Shown: positions 47,166 through 57,197, counted from the first letter of the stretch. The stretch: DNA of 64,000 bases from Pseudonocardia sp. HH130630-07 (GCF_001698125.1 NZ_CP013854.1:744001-808000), one strand, 5' to 3'. Translations and numbers: made by a program. Notes: generated by a model not told the origin, from the letters alone.

Positions 47166-47792
47166 TCAGTAGTCGAAGGACGGGTCCTCGGTCCGGGTCC
47201 GCTTCAGCTCGAAGAAGTGCGGGTTCTCGGCCATCAGCCGGGCCCCGTCGAACAGCCGGCCGGCGTCCTCGCCCTTGGGCACCCGGGAGATCACCGGGCC
47301 GAAGAAGGCGACGCCGTCCACGTGGATGGTGGGGGTCCCGACGTCCAGCCCGACCGGGTCCATGCCCTCGTGGTGGCTGGCGCGCAGCTTCTCGTCCCAC
47401 TCGGTGGAGTGCGCGGCCCCGGCCAGCTCGGCCGGGAGACCCAGCTCGGCCAGCGCACCGGCCACGACGTCGTCGAAGTCCTTGTTCTGCTGGTTGTGGA
47501 TCCGCTCGCCGAGCGCGGTGTACAGCGGCGCGAGGATCTTCGACCCGTGCTGCTCGGCCGCGGCGATGCACACCCGCACCGGGCCCCAGGCCTTCCTCAT
47601 CAGTTCGGCGTAGTTCTCGGGCAGGTCACGGTCCTCGTTGAGGACACCGAGGCTCATCACGTGCCAGCTCACCTCGACCTCGCGCACCTTCTCGACCTCC
47701 AGCACCCAGCGGGAGGTGAGCCAGGCCCACGGGCACAGCGGGTCGAACCAGATGTCGACGCGAGCAGGTGCGGCAGGGGCAGCAGTCGTCAT
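47166..47792 (-). CDS. Mycothiol-dependent nitroreductase (Rv2466c family)
   Basis: A 208-residue DsbA-like thioredoxin-fold protein with active site [18 protein letters not shown] (single CPW Cys as in Rv2466c) and the cis-Pro [15 protein letters not shown]. The family uses mycothiol to reduce nitro-compounds and protects against oxidative stress. It is divergent from pepN as in M. tuberculosis. A FATP-like neighbour is absent. Confidence 0.88.
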   Translation of the reverse strand: MTTAAPAAPARVDIWFDPLCPWAWLTSRWVLEVEKVREVEVSWHVMSLGVLNEDRDLPENYAELMRKAWGPVRVCIAAAEQHGSKILAPLYTALGERIHNQQNKDFDDVVAGALAELGLPAELAGAAHSTEWDEKLRASHHEGMDPVGLDVGTPTIHVDGVAFFGPVISRVPKGEDAGRLFDGARLMAENPHFFELKRTRTEDPSFDY

Positions 47793-47919
47793 GACCGGCG
47801 CAACGACGGCCGGCGGGCGGTCATTCCGCGGAGCCGGGCCCGGTGTTCCCTGCCCGGTCACCGGGCACGTGATTGGATGCGGACGACCCCACTCCCCGGA
47901 GAGGACCAGACCACCTCTG

Positions 47920-50526
47920 ATGACCCCGCCCAACCTGACCCGTGTCCAGGCGCAGGAGCGCGCCGCGCTGCTCGACGTCTCCACCTACGACGTGACGATC
48001 GACCTCACCGACGGCGCCGGCGCCCCGTCCGAGCGGACGTTCGCGGTCACCACGACCGTGCGTTTCACCGCGACCGAGCCCGGCCGGAGCACCTGGATCG
48101 AGTGGGTCGGCGAGGGCGTCACCTCGGCGACGCTCAACGGCACCGACCTCGACGCCACCGACTGGACCGAGGAGGACGGGCTCGAGCTGCCCGGGCTGGA
48201 GTCCGAGAACGAGCTGACGATCGTCGCGACCGGCCTCTACACCAACACCGGTGAGGGCCTGCACCGCTTCGTCGACCCGGTCGACGGCGCCGTCTACCTG
48301 TACTCGCAGTTCGAGACGGCCGACTGCAAGCGGCTGTTCCCCTGCTTCGACCAGCCCGACCTCAAGGCCCGCTACACCCTCACGGTGACCGCGCCCGGGG
48401 ACTGGAAGGTCATCTCGAACGCCCCGGCCGCCGTCGCGGACTCCCCCGCCGGCGCCGTCCACTCGTTCGAGCGGACCGAGATCCTCTCGACCTACCTGGT
48501 CGCGCTGATCGCCGGTCCGTACGCGAGCTGGCACGACACCTACCGCGACGACCACGCCGAGATCCCGCTGGGCATCTACTGCCGCGCCTCGCTGGCCCCG
48601 CACATGGACCACGAGCGGATCTTCACCGAGACCCGGCAGGGCTTCGACTTCTACCACCGCAACTTCGGGATCACCTACCCGTTCGGCAAGTACGACCAGC
48701 TGTTCGTGCCGGAGTTCAACGCGGGCGCGATGGAGAACGCCGGCGCGATCACGTTCCTGGAGGACTACGTCTTCCGGTCGCGGGTCACGCACACCCTCTA
48801 CGAGCGGCGTGCCGAGACGATCCTGCACGAGATGGCGCACATGTGGTTCGGCGATCTCGTCACCATGCGCTGGTGGGACGACCTCTGGCTGAACGAGTCG
48901 TTCGCCACCTGGGCGTCGGTGCTGTGCCAGGCCGAGGCCACCGAGTACACCGGTGCCTGGACCACGTTCGCCAACGTCGAGAAGTCCTGGGCCTACCGGC
49001 AGGACCAGCTGCCCTCGACGCACCCGATCGCCGCGGACATCCCGGACCTGCAGGCCGTCGAGGTCAACTTCGACGGCATCACCTACGCCAAGGGCGCGTC
49101 GGTGCTCAAGCAGCTGGTCGCCTACGTCGGGCTGGAGCCGTTCCTGGCCGGGCTGCGCGACTACTTCGCCGCGCACGCCTGGGGCAACGCCACCTTCGAC
49201 GACCTGCTGGGCGCGCTGGAGTCCGCCTCCGGGCGGGACCTCTCGGACTGGGGCGCGCAGTGGCTGCGCACCACCGGCCTGAACCTGCTGCGGCCGTCGT
49301 TCCGGGTGGACGAGGCCGGCCGGTTCACCGCGTTCGACGTGGTGCAGGGCGGCGCCCGCCCCGGTGCGGGCGAGCTGCGCACGCACCGGATCGCCGTCGG
49401 CGTGTACGACGACGACCCGGCGACCGGCAAGCTCGTCCGGACCCACCGGGTGGAGCTGGACGTCTCCGGCGAGCGCACCCCGGTCCCCGAGCTCGTCGGG
49501 CTGCCCCGCGGCAAGCTGGTGCTGGTCAACGACGACGACCTCACCTACTGCGCGCTGCGCCTGGACCCCGGGTCGCTGGCGACCCTGGTCGACCGGATCG
49601 GCGACATCGCCGACCCGCTCCCGCGGACGCTCTGCTGGTCCTCGGCCTGGGAGATGACCCGCGAGGCCGAGCTGAAGGCCCGCGACTTCGTCACCCTGGT
49701 CGCCGGCGGGTTCGACACCGAGACCGAGATCGGCGTCGCGTCCCGGCTGCTGCTGCAGGCACAGACGGCGACCGCCTCCTACTCGGCCCCGGAGTGGGCC
49801 ACCGAGCGGGGCTGGCCGCTGCTGACCGACGCGCTGCGGTTCCGGCTGGACACCGCCCCGGCCGGGTCGGACACCCAGCTGGCCGTGGTGAACGCGCTGG
49901 CGGCGTCGGTGCTGCCGGACGTCACGCTCGACGCGATGAAGGGCTGGCTGCTCGACGTCCGCGTCCCGGACGGGCTGACCGTCGACACCGACCTGCGCTG
50001 GCGGCTGCTGCACGCGCTGGTCGCGCACGGCCGGGCCGGCGAGACCGAGATCGCCGAGGAGGAGCAGCGCGACGCCACCTCGACCGGTGCCCGGCAGGCC
50101 GAGCGGGCCCGTGCCCTGGTGCCGACCGCCGAGGCCAAGGAGCGTGCCTGGCAGCGTGCCGTGCACAACGACTCCCTGCCGAACGCCATCAACGAGTCGG
50201 CGATCGCGGGCTTCTCGCACCCGGCCCAGCGCGGCCTGCTCGACGGGTACGTGGAGCGCTACTTCGCCGAGATCGACGACGTGTGGGCCCGGCGCACCTC
50301 GGAGCTGGCGCAGAACGTCGTGATCGGGCTGTTCCCGTCCTGGGCGGTGGAGCAGCGCACCGTCGACGCGGCCGACGCCTGGCTGGCCGACACCGCGAAG
50401 CCCGCCTCGCTGCGCCGGCTCGTCACCGAGGGCCGGGCCGGGATCGTCCGCGCGCTGGCGGCGCGGGAGTTCGACGCCGCGCCGACGCCCTCCGCGGACG
50501 AGGCGACCGCCGTCCACCAGCCCTGA
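47920..50526 (+). CDS. pepN: Aminopeptidase N
   Basis: An 868-residue M1 metallopeptidase. GAMENAG exopeptidase motif, zinc site [14 protein letters not shown] with distal Glu in LNESFATW, plus the catalytic Tyr region. The long helical C-terminus (residues about 530-868) is ERAP1-like. It trims N-terminal residues from peptides. The ATG is preceded by GGAGAGGA. Neighbour order with the Rv2466c-like gene matches mycobacteria. Confidence 0.97.
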   Translation: MTPPNLTRVQAQERAALLDVSTYDVTIDLTDGAGAPSERTFAVTTTVRFTATEPGRSTWIEWVGEGVTSATLNGTDLDATDWTEEDGLELPGLESENELTIVATGLYTNTGEGLHRFVDPVDGAVYLYSQFETADCKRLFPCFDQPDLKARYTLTVTAPGDWKVISNAPAAVADSPAGAVHSFERTEILSTYLVALIAGPYASWHDTYRDDHAEIPLGIYCRASLAPHMDHERIFTETRQGFDFYHRNFGITYPFGKYDQLFVPEFNAGAMENAGAITFLEDYVFRSRVTHTLYERRAETILHEMAHMWFGDLVTMRWWDDLWLNESFATWASVLCQAEATEYTGAWTTFANVEKSWAYRQDQLPSTHPIAADIPDLQAVEVNFDGITYAKGASVLKQLVAYVGLEPFLAGLRDYFAAHAWGNATFDDLLGALESASGRDLSDWGAQWLRTTGLNLLRPSFRVDEAGRFTAFDVVQGGARPGAGELRTHRIAVGVYDDDPATGKLVRTHRVELDVSGERTPVPELVGLPRGKLVLVNDDDLTYCALRLDPGSLATLVDRIGDIADPLPRTLCWSSAWEMTREAELKARDFVTLVAGGFDTETEIGVASRLLLQAQTATASYSAPEWATERGWPLLTDALRFRLDTAPAGSDTQLAVVNALAASVLPDVTLDAMKGWLLDVRVPDGLTVDTDLRWRLLHALVAHGRAGETEIAEEEQRDATSTGARQAERARALVPTAEAKERAWQRAVHNDSLPNAINESAIAGFSHPAQRGLLDGYVERYFAEIDDVWARRTSELAQNVVIGLFPSWAVEQRTVDAADAWLADTAKPASLRRLVTEGRAGIVRALAAREFDAAPTPSADEATAVHQP

Positions 50527-50531
50527 CCGGA

Positions 50532-50565
50532 ACGGGGCCCGGGAGCGGATGCTCCCGGGCCCCGT
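50532..50565. terminator. Perfect 15-bp hairpin
   Basis: ACGGGGCCCGGGAGC, loop GGAT, GCTCCCGGGCCCCGT. It begins 6 bp after the pepN stop and ends before the convergent gene, so it serves both. Confidence 0.85.
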
Positions 50566-50587
50566 CGGTCCGGTGGTGCAGGACGGC

Positions 50588-50938
50588 TCAGCGGCGCAGC
50601 AGCCGCCGCAGCGGGTTGCGGCTCGGCTCCGGCTCGCCGAGTGCCCGGAACGAGTCGCAGGCGCGGGCCCCGCAGGCCCCGCAGTCGCTGCCCGGGCGGT
50701 AGTGCTCGTGCACGTCCTCCGGGTGGCCGCAGGCGCAGAGCCGGACGCCGGTCGACGCCGGGACGATCGGGTCGGCGGGCGCGCGCTGTGCCGGGACCTG
50801 TACCGGGACCCGTGGTTCTGCCGAGGGTTCGACGGCCGGCAGTCCGGTCGGCGGGGTTAGCACCGCCGCCGAGGGCTTCGACGTGGCCCGACGCCCGCTC
50901 GGGGCCGGTCGCGCTGCACCGTCGTGCGAGTCCACCAT
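50588..50938 (-). CDS. Small Cys/His-rich hypothetical protein
   Basis: A 116-residue protein. The first 65 residues are Pro/Ala-rich and probably disordered. The C-terminus has a compact zinc-like motif (CACGHPEDVHEHYRPGSDCG, followed by ACGARACDSF) and a basic end RNPLRRLLRR. AAGGAGGTCACG precedes the ATG. The family is seen in actinobacteria but its role is unknown. Confidence 0.7.
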   Translation of the reverse strand: MVDSHDGAARPAPSGRRATSKPSAAVLTPPTGLPAVEPSAEPRVPVQVPAQRAPADPIVPASTGVRLCACGHPEDVHEHYRPGSDCGACGARACDSFRALGEPEPSRNPLRRLLRR

Positions 50939-51093
50939 CGTGACCTCCTTCGTCCGGACGATCGGCCCGGCCCCGGGTACCGGGTGGCCGTGCCGTCGCG
51001 GTCCCCAGTATGGGATTACCGGGGGCTCCGGGGGAATGACTCTGCGCGATTCGGTTGCGAACGGTCGACCGATTCGCAGGTCAGAGCGTCGGG

Positions 51094-52665
51094 TCAACCC
51101 GATTGGTCGGCAACCGGAAGAGTGAGTACCGCTATACAGCCGGTAGGGTTCTGGGCTGTACGGAGCACGAGGGTACCCCCGTGGTCGTCAGCCAACCGGG
51201 CGCTGATGTGCAGCCCGAGCCCGGAGCCACCGGCCGACCGGTCGTGTGCGCCCCGGGCGATCGCCCACGTGTCCCGGCCCCCGGGCAGGCCCGGGCCGGC
51301 GTCACGCACCTCCACGGCCACGAAACCCGGGGCCCGCGCCGCGCGCCCCCGGACCGCGACCTCGGCCCCCGGAGCGTGCCGGTCGCAGTTCGCCAGCAGG
51401 GTGGTCACGACCTGGCGGGTGACCGACTCCGGGGCCGCCACCGCCGGGAGGTCGTCCGCCACGACGAGGCTGATCGGCTGTTCCGCGCGCAGGCCGACCA
51501 GCTGGCGCAGCACCGGACCGACCTCGTGGGCCGCGGGCGCGGCTCCGTTCGCGCCACCGGCCGGAGCGAAACCGGCGCCGAGGTCCAGCAGCCGCGCGTC
51601 CCGGTCGTCGATCATCGGGTCGGGTGCGCCGGTCTCCGGGATCCGGGCCGTCGCCGGATCCTCCAGCATGGTCCGCAGCCGGCCGAGCTCGGCCAGCACG
51701 GCGTCACGGAGCTGCCCGGACCGGCCGTCGCCGGTGCCGGAGTGGGCGAGCAGCGAGGCCGCACCGGCCAGGCCGGCGAGCCCGTTGCGCAGTTCGTGGT
51801 CCCGCTCCGCGGCCTGGCCCGCGGCCCGCTCCAGCAGCAGCGTCGCGTCCCCGAGGGTCTCCTGGAGCCGGTCGTACTCGTCCTGCAGCCGGCTCACCGC
51901 CTGCAGGACCAGGGCGAGCATGGCCGACAGCACGACCGTCATCCCGAGGATGCGCAGCGACGGGTACACCAGGCCGCTGGCCGGCTGCCCCGGCGCGACC
52001 GCCCGGTAGAGCTGGGACACCGCGACGACCAGCAGCCCCAGGCCGAGGCGGGTCCTGGTCCGGCTCTGGCGCCGGTAGCCGTCGAGCAGGAACAGCACCG
52101 CGACCAGCGACCAGCCGGCCTGGATCAGGATCGACGGGACCGGGCTGCGCGCGAGCGCCGTGGTGAACGCGTTCTCCTCCTGCACCGCCACGACGGCGCC
52201 GATCACCAGGGCGGCGGCGCACAGCGCCCAGCCGCCCCAGGCGCCGAGCCGGGGCGGCGGCCGCAGCGCGAGGAGGATGACGCACATCCCCACCGCGAGC
52301 ATCGCGAGCACGGCGAGCCGCGGGACCCCGGCGGTCCGGTCGCTGATCGCCAGTGCCGACAGCGGCAGCAGGACCACGCCGTAGAGCAGCAACGCCGCCC
52401 CGAACCAGGACGGCCGCGGATCACCGGACAACCGGCCCGCGACCAGCGCGACGACCGCGGCCACCGAGCCGACCGCGGCGGCGGTCAGCGTCAGGGCCGG
52501 GGTGACGGTCCCGACGTCGATCCGGCCCAGGACGACGGCCGGGCGGGTGGCCGTCGCGACGACCACGCCCAGCAGTCCCACCACCAGCAGGTCGGCGAGG
52601 TGCCCGGCCACGAACCGCGCGCGACGGTGCCGGTCCAGGATCCCGCCGAAGCTCCCGGTCGCCAC
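51094..52665 (-). CDS. Sensor histidine kinase with multi-helix membrane domain
   Basis: A 523-residue kinase. About seven or eight membrane helices span residues 25-255, followed by a coiled linker (VSRLQDEYDRLQETLG). The phospho-acceptor H290 is in ERDHELRNGLAGLAGAA, which fits an atypical H-box. The ATP-lid G box is GGSGLGLHISARLADDHGG and the N box is in the region of LLANCDRHAPG. It probably phosphorylates the response regulator encoded 83 bp downstream. The signal is unknown. Confidence 0.85.
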   Translation of the reverse strand: MATGSFGGILDRHRRARFVAGHLADLLVVGLLGVVVATATRPAVVLGRIDVGTVTPALTLTAAAVGSVAAVVALVAGRLSGDPRPSWFGAALLLYGVVLLPLSALAISDRTAGVPRLAVLAMLAVGMCVILLALRPPPRLGAWGGWALCAAALVIGAVVAVQEENAFTTALARSPVPSILIQAGWSLVAVLFLLDGYRRQSRTRTRLGLGLLVVAVSQLYRAVAPGQPASGLVYPSLRILGMTVVLSAMLALVLQAVSRLQDEYDRLQETLGDATLLLERAAGQAAERDHELRNGLAGLAGAASLLAHSGTGDGRSGQLRDAVLAELGRLRTMLEDPATARIPETGAPDPMIDDRDARLLDLGAGFAPAGGANGAAPAAHEVGPVLRQLVGLRAEQPISLVVADDLPAVAAPESVTRQVVTTLLANCDRHAPGAEVAVRGRAARAPGFVAVEVRDAGPGLPGGRDTWAIARGAHDRSAGGSGLGLHISARLADDHGGTLVLRTAQNPTGCIAVLTLPVADQSG

Positions 52666-52748
52666 GCCGCCTCCCCTGCCGGTGAAACGGCGATGATAGG
52701 GCGGGTCCCGCAGCCGGGCCGCACCGGACGTCCGCGCGGACGGGCGGT

Positions 52749-53420
52749 TCAGAGCCCGGCGGCCTTCCGGTAGAGCGCGACGGCCTCCAGCTGCGAGCCG
52801 ACGCCGAGCTTGGTCAGCACCGCGCGGATCTGCGTCCGGACCGTGGCGAGCGACACGACGAAGTGGTCCGCGACGACCTGGGCGCGCTTCCCGCCGGCCA
52901 GCAGGGCCAGCACCTCACGCTCGCGCTGGGTGAGCGTGCGCAGCTTCTCGTGCAGCTCCCGCCGCTCGCTCTCGCGGTCGCGGTGCAGGGCGATGAGCTG
53001 CTCGCGCCGCCCGGGTGGCATCACCGAGCGCCCGGCCGTGGCCTCCCGGATCGCGTTGAGCAGCGCCGGGAACGGTGCGTTCTTGGGGACGAAGACGAAC
53101 CCGCCGGCCTCCAGTGCGGCGCCGACCCGGCCGGCGTCGGAGCTCCCGGAGAGGATCACCACCCGCCACCCGAGCTCGACCATCGGCCCGACCAGGCGGA
53201 CGCCGTCGATCCGCCGCCCGTCCGGGTCCCGGCCGAGATCGAGGTCGAGGTCGAGCACGATCAGGCCCGGCGCGGTGCGCCGGACCTCGTCGAGGATCCC
53301 GGCCGCGGAGCGCACCGGCCGGAACACGGCCTCCTCGCCCTCGGCGCGCAGGTTCAGTGCGAGGGCCGATCCGACGAGCTCGTGGTCGTCGACGATGAGG
53401 ATCGAGCTCGGTGCGGTCAT
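52749..53420 (-). CDS. NarL/LuxR-type response regulator
   Basis: A 223-residue regulator. The receiver has the acidic pair ILIVDDHELVGSA and the phospho-Asp in LIVLDLDLDLGRD, with Ser in VVILSGSSD and Lys in FVPKNAPF. The C-terminal LuxR helix-turn-helix reads LTQREREVLALLAGGKRAQV and SLATVRTQIRAVLTKLGV. The kinase gene follows on the same strand, so the pair is a two-component system. Confidence 0.93.
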   Translation of the reverse strand: MTAPSSILIVDDHELVGSALALNLRAEGEEAVFRPVRSAAGILDEVRRTAPGLIVLDLDLDLGRDPDGRRIDGVRLVGPMVELGWRVVILSGSSDAGRVGAALEAGGFVFVPKNAPFPALLNAIREATAGRSVMPPGRREQLIALHRDRESERRELHEKLRTLTQREREVLALLAGGKRAQVVADHFVVSLATVRTQIRAVLTKLGVGSQLEAVALYRKAAGL

Positions 53421-53465
53421 ACCGTCGTCACTCCGGCGGAAGGCGACATGTCCGACACCCTAGGG

Positions 53466-53948
53466 TCAGGAGCGGCTGCCTGCCTGGTCGGCGAGCATCC
53501 GCAGCCCGGAGAGCAGACCACCGAACAGGTCACCCTCCTTGAACGAGGCCACCATGCTCATCAGGGCCAGCTTCGCGCCGCGGTCCGGGAGGCGGACCTT
53601 GGCCTCCACGCCGGTGACGATCTCCAGCAGCCGCTGCTCGGGGCTGACGGCGACCAGCACGGCCTCGTCGTAGCCCTCGACCCGGGAGTGCAGGTCGACC
53701 GCGGTCGCGCGGGCGTCGGCCCCCAGGTCACCCAGGTACAGGGCGAACCGCAGACCGGTCTCCCGGCTGGTGAGGGTCAGCGCGTCGTCCAGCCGGGTGA
53801 GCTGGACCGGGGTGAACGGGTGCTCGGAGAGGTCCGGCTCCCGGAAGTGCTCGGCCACCGACAGGCGGCCGGACTGGGTGACGACGGTCCCCTCGGGCAG
53901 GTCCTCCTCGTTGCCCTCGAAGACGGCGAGGCCGCTACCACTTGCCAC
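53466..53948 (-). CDS. DUF5130 protein
   Basis: A 160-residue protein of the DUF5130 (TPM-like) family: EGNEEDLPEGTVVTQSGRLS, then FALYLGDLGADARATAVD, AVLVAVSPEQRLLEIVTG and a helical end. TPM-domain folds bind phosphate-like ligands, yet no function is shown. The GTG lies within the previous gene 3' end (14-nt overlap), so it is translated with the CtaJ-like gene. Confidence 0.8.
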   Translation of the reverse strand: MASGSGLAVFEGNEEDLPEGTVVTQSGRLSVAEHFREPDLSEHPFTPVQLTRLDDALTLTSRETGLRFALYLGDLGADARATAVDLHSRVEGYDEAVLVAVSPEQRLLEIVTGVEAKVRLPDRGAKLALMSMVASFKEGDLFGGLLSGLRMLADQAGSRS

Positions 53949-54171
53949 CGGTACCTCCTCGCACGTCGCTGCCGTCGACCGGCGCGTGGGCCGCGTGGTG
54001 CGCGGCTCCGGCCGGGTTGGCGATCCAGAACAGGGGCTCGTAGGGCCACGGGTCGCCCGCGGTGTAGCGGGAGCGGCCGCTCCGGTTGCGTACCGCGATC
54101 CAGGCCCAGACCACGGCGTACAGACCCACCGGCGCGACCACGAAGACCAGCAGGGTTTCGACGACGGTCAC
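53935..54171 (-). CDS. CtaJ-like cytochrome oxidase-associated small membrane protein
   Basis: A 78-residue protein with one membrane helix (ETLLVFVVAPVGLYAVVWAW) and a soluble tail with YTAGDPWPYEPLFWIANPAG ending TGGKW. It matches the pattern of actinobacterial aa3-oxidase subunit CtaJ, a small accessory of the bc1-aa3 supercomplex. Assignment rests on size, topology and tail motif only. Confidence 0.55.
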   Translation of the reverse strand: MTVVETLLVFVVAPVGLYAVVWAWIAVRNRSGRSRYTAGDPWPYEPLFWIANPAGAAHHAAHAPVDGSDVRGGTGGKW

Positions 54172-54182
54172 GGTCGGAGAAC

Positions 54183-55613
54183 CTATCCGATCGCTCCGCC
54201 CGGCACCTGCTCAGGTGTCCGATCCGACAGCCGCCCGGTGCGGATCGCGCGCAGCAGCGCGTCGTGGTCGGCCTCGGTCTGGTCGGCGTAGCTGCGGGCG
54301 AACGCGCAGAGCGCGTCGGCCACCCGGCCGCCCCCGCCCAGGTAACCGGCGATCATGGAGGCGCCCGAGGTCCGCGCGTGCCCCTTCGCGAGCAGCTTCC
54401 CGCAGACGTCGGCGTAGTCGGCGAGCGCCGGCGCGTCGAGCGTGTCCGGCACGATCGCGCCCTTCATGTCCCGGAACTGGCGGACGTAGTACTGCCGCCC
54501 GCCCACGGTCGTCCAGCCCAGGAGCGGGTCGGAGACCGTCTGCAGGGCCTGCTGGTACTCGACGACGCGCTGCCCCTGGTGCGCGTGCCAGGCCTCGTCG
54601 CCGTGCACGAACGGCGCCACCACCGACCGGCGGGCCTGCTTGAGCTGCAGGAACACCACGTCGTCCGGGCTCGATCCCTCACACAGCACCAGGTAGGCAC
54701 GCAGCCCGACCGAGCCGACCCCGACGACCTTGTGGGCCACGTCGGTGGCGTGGTAGCCGCCGAGGATGCGGGCCCAGTGCGGGGGCAGGGTCGCCAGGTA
54801 ACCGTCCAGCGCGGCCAGGATCCGCTCGGTGTGCTCGTCGTCGGGGTGGGTGATCAGCGGTGGCTCGGTCACGATGCGGCGCTCCCCGCCGTCGTCGGTC
54901 ACGAAGCGCGGCAGCGCCCGGTCCGAGGTCCGCCTGCGGGCCCGCTCGGCGGCCTTGTCGATCGCCCGCCTGCCGGTCTTGTGGTCGGCGTCGGAGCGGA
55001 GCGCGTCGACGTCGGTCACGTCGTAGGACCGGGCCAGCAGGGGCTGGTCGGCCAGGGTCCGCAGCTGCTCGGCGTAGGAGTGCACGCAGCGGGTGACGGC
55101 CTCGGAACAACGGCGCTCCGAGGCGCCGGAGTCGCGGCCGGCGACCCAGGTCGACGCGACGAGCCGGCGCAGGTCCCACTCCCAGGCCCCGGGATGCGCC
55201 TCGTCGAAGTCGTTGAGGTCGAAGACCAGCTCGCGCTCCGGCGATGCGTAGAACCCGAAGTTGCCGAGATGGGCGTCGCCGCAGATCACCGGATGGACCC
55301 CGGTCTCGGGCAGCACCGCGAAGTCGGCCGCGTGCAGCGCCGCGGCCCCGCGCAGGAAGGCGTGCGGCGAGGCGCTCATCCGCTGGATCCGCAACGGGAC
55401 GAGCTCGTCCACCCGCCCAGCGTTCGTGCGCTCCACCACACCGACGGCGTCGACCCGGCGCAACGCCGAGGACCAGGTCGCCAGCGACGAGCGCGGCGCC
55501 TTCTTCCGCAGCCCCTTGCCGATCCGGTACCGCTCCGGGCGCGGGGTGGAGCGGCGGTGCAGCGAACCGAACGAGTCCCGGTCCGATCCGGCGAGTACGG
55601 GGTGCGACGTCAC
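54183..55613 (-). CDS. DUF2252 kinase-fold protein
   Basis: A 476-residue DUF2252 protein. The kinase-like catalytic loop is VICGDAHLGNFGFYASPE, followed by DLNDFDEAHPG in the DFD position. C-terminal residues include VFLQLKQARRSVVAPF and GWTTVGGRQYYVRQFRDMKG. Phosphotransfer is expected from the fold, but substrates are unknown. It is 11 bp upstream of the CtaJ-like gene start and in the same direction. Confidence 0.9.
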   Translation of the reverse strand: MTSHPVLAGSDRDSFGSLHRRSTPRPERYRIGKGLRKKAPRSSLATWSSALRRVDAVGVVERTNAGRVDELVPLRIQRMSASPHAFLRGAAALHAADFAVLPETGVHPVICGDAHLGNFGFYASPERELVFDLNDFDEAHPGAWEWDLRRLVASTWVAGRDSGASERRCSEAVTRCVHSYAEQLRTLADQPLLARSYDVTDVDALRSDADHKTGRRAIDKAAERARRRTSDRALPRFVTDDGGERRIVTEPPLITHPDDEHTERILAALDGYLATLPPHWARILGGYHATDVAHKVVGVGSVGLRAYLVLCEGSSPDDVVFLQLKQARRSVVAPFVHGDEAWHAHQGQRVVEYQQALQTVSDPLLGWTTVGGRQYYVRQFRDMKGAIVPDTLDAPALADYADVCGKLLAKGHARTSGASMIAGYLGGGGRVADALCAFARSYADQTEADHDALLRAIRTGRLSDRTPEQVPGGAIG

Positions 55614-55622
55614 GGCGCAGTC

Positions 55623-56192
55623 CTACCCCGCGGCGGCCGTCGGGTGCAGCCCCTGGGCCGAGAGCCGGAGCAGCCGGCGGGACGCCTCGACGTCGCCCTC
55701 GGTGACCACCGACAGCGAGGTGACCAGGTCGATCAGGTCGTCCGTGCCGGCCTCGGGGTGCAGCGTGCCGGCGGTGTGCGCCGCCTCCACCAGCGGGTCC
55801 ACCGCCGCGCGCAGGCTGCCGTGGCAGCTGTGCCCGCCGGGGTCGCGGCCGTGGGCACGCAGGGTCTCGGCGAAGCCACGGGCGGCAGCGGTGTACCCCA
55901 CGAGCTCGTCCACCCAGGTCCACAGCGCCTCGCCCGGCCCCGCGGCCACGGCCAGTGCACCGGCACGCGCGCAGAGCCGTTCCACGCCGTCGGCGAACAC
56001 CGCCTCCAGCAGCGCGAACCGGGACCCGAAGTGCCGGTGCAGGGTCGCCGAACCGACCCCGGCGCACCGGGCGATCTCCTCCATCGAGGCGTTCGCACCG
56101 TCCCGTGCCACGAGCTCCATCGCCGCCGCGACCAGGCGTTCCCGGTTACGACGACGGTCGGCCCGTTCCCGCCCGCCGTCCATGTCACCCAT
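55623..56192 (-). CDS. TetR-family regulator
   Basis: A 189-residue TetR protein: helix-turn-helix SMEEIARCAGVGSATLHRHF, then a helical ligand domain with LRAHGRDPGGHSCHGS. ATG chosen by position; an ATG three codons downstream is possible. It is divergent from an NmrA-type reductase gene. Two operator-like palindromes lie in the gap, so it probably represses both genes. Confidence 0.92.
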   Translation of the reverse strand: MGDMDGGRERADRRRNRERLVAAAMELVARDGANASMEEIARCAGVGSATLHRHFGSRFALLEAVFADGVERLCARAGALAVAAGPGEALWTWVDELVGYTAAARGFAETLRAHGRDPGGHSCHGSLRAAVDPLVEAAHTAGTLHPEAGTDDLIDLVTSLSVVTEGDVEASRRLLRLSAQGLHPTAAAG

Positions 56193-56219
56193 TCCACCAC
56201 ACCGTTCCGCTCGACAAAC

Positions 56220-56268
56220 GGGGTGACACCCCATATTCTTCGGTCGAGCCCAAACGGGGCGTCACCCC
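56220..56268. promoter_or_regulatory. Twin TetR operators
   Basis: AAACGGGGTGACACCCC (perfect 6-1-6 dyad, 56220-56232) and AAACGGGGCGTCACCCC (near-perfect, 56256-56268) are direct copies 36 bp apart in the gap between tetR and the NmrA-like gene. Confidence 0.7.
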
Positions 56269-56288
56269 ACTTTCGACGGGAGCACGTG

Positions 56289-57197
56289 ATGGACGGATTC
56301 GTACTGGTGACCGGAGCCACGGGGAAGCAGGGCGGCGCGACGGCGCGGGCACTGCACGCCGCCGGGACCCCGGTGCACGCCCTGGTCCGCGACCCGGACG
56401 CGGACCGGGCCCGCACGCTGGCGGAGCTGGGGATCACCGTCGTGCGGGGCGATCTGGACGACCCGGCGAGCGTCGTCGCCGCGGCCCGCGGGGCACGCGG
56501 GGTGTTCTCCATCCAGATGCCGGATCTGGAGGACCTGATGGGTGACCGGGAGCTGCGGCACGCCACGGCCATCGCCGGAGCCGTCCGGGAGAACGGGGTG
56601 GCGCAGGTGGTCCACACCTCGGTCAGCGGGGCCGGGACGCACGGCGAGCCCGGCGCCGTCGACGAACAGGCATGGGGCGAGTACCTGCCGCACTACTGGC
56701 GGAACAAGCTGGGGGCCGAGCGGATCCTCACCGGCGCCGGAGCGCGGTACACGACGGTGCTGCGCCCCGGCGGGTTCCTGGAGAACCTGCTGCCGCCCTC
56801 GCCCTACTTCGCCGGCGACACCCCCGGACCGCTGCAGACGGCCGCGGATCTCGACATCGCGCTGCCGTGGATCGCGGTGGCCGACATCGGCGCCGCCGCC
56901 GCGGCCGCGTTCGCCGATCCCGAGCGGTTCGGCGGGGTCACCCTGGAGCTGGCCGGTGAACGGCTGACCTTCCGGGAGCTGGCCGCGACGCTGGCCCGCG
57001 CGTGGGACGTGCCGATCGAGCCGGTCGCGGCGCCGGAGACGACCGGGTTCGCCGCGGTGCTCACCCGGTCCCAGGAGTTCACGACCGCGTTCCCCGCGCC
57101 GGCCGACCCGCGCGACGCCCGGGCCGCGGGCATCGACGTCACCGGGGTGGCCGAGTGGGCGGCGGCTCAGACGGTCCTGCGGCCCAGCGCCCGGTAG
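56289..57197 (+). CDS. NmrA/HSCARG-family NAD(P)-binding protein
   Basis: A 302-residue Rossmann protein. N-terminus FVLVTGATGKQGGATARALH is the dinucleotide motif, VRGDLDDPASVVAAARGARG follows, and HYWRNKLGAERILTGAG replaces the SDR Tyr-x3-Lys. NmrA-type members act as redox-sensing regulators or reductases. Expression is probably induced through the divergent TetR protein. Its 3' end overlaps the convergent ugd gene by 31 bp. Confidence 0.9.
   Translation: MDGFVLVTGATGKQGGATARALHAAGTPVHALVRDPDADRARTLAELGITVVRGDLDDPASVVAAARGARGVFSIQMPDLEDLMGDRELRHATAIAGAVRENGVAQVVHTSVSGAGTHGEPGAVDEQAWGEYLPHYWRNKLGAERILTGAGARYTTVLRPGGFLENLLPPSPYFAGDTPGPLQTAADLDIALPWIAVADIGAAAAAAFADPERFGGVTLELAGERLTFRELAATLARAWDVPIEPVAAPETTGFAAVLTRSQEFTTAFPAPADPRDARAAGIDVTGVAEWAAAQTVLRPSAR

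Noticed and set aside
45441-48254. A 937-codon plus-strand frame rich in Leu and Arg
   Set aside because: It is the complement of the Rpf-like repeats and the Rv2466c-like gene; the apparent Leu/Arg/Gly repeats come from the EPEKKPEP and GDRDG coding repeats.
47821-50517. An 898-codon frame antisense to pepN
   Set aside because: Composition is typical of the reverse frame of a high-GC gene, and pepN on the other strand has every catalytic motif.
52863-57197. A 1444-codon open frame on the plus strand
   Set aside because: It is a GC-skewed antisense frame over the response regulator, DUF5130, CtaJ-like, DUF2252 and TetR genes; only its last 303 codons (NmrA-like) are real.
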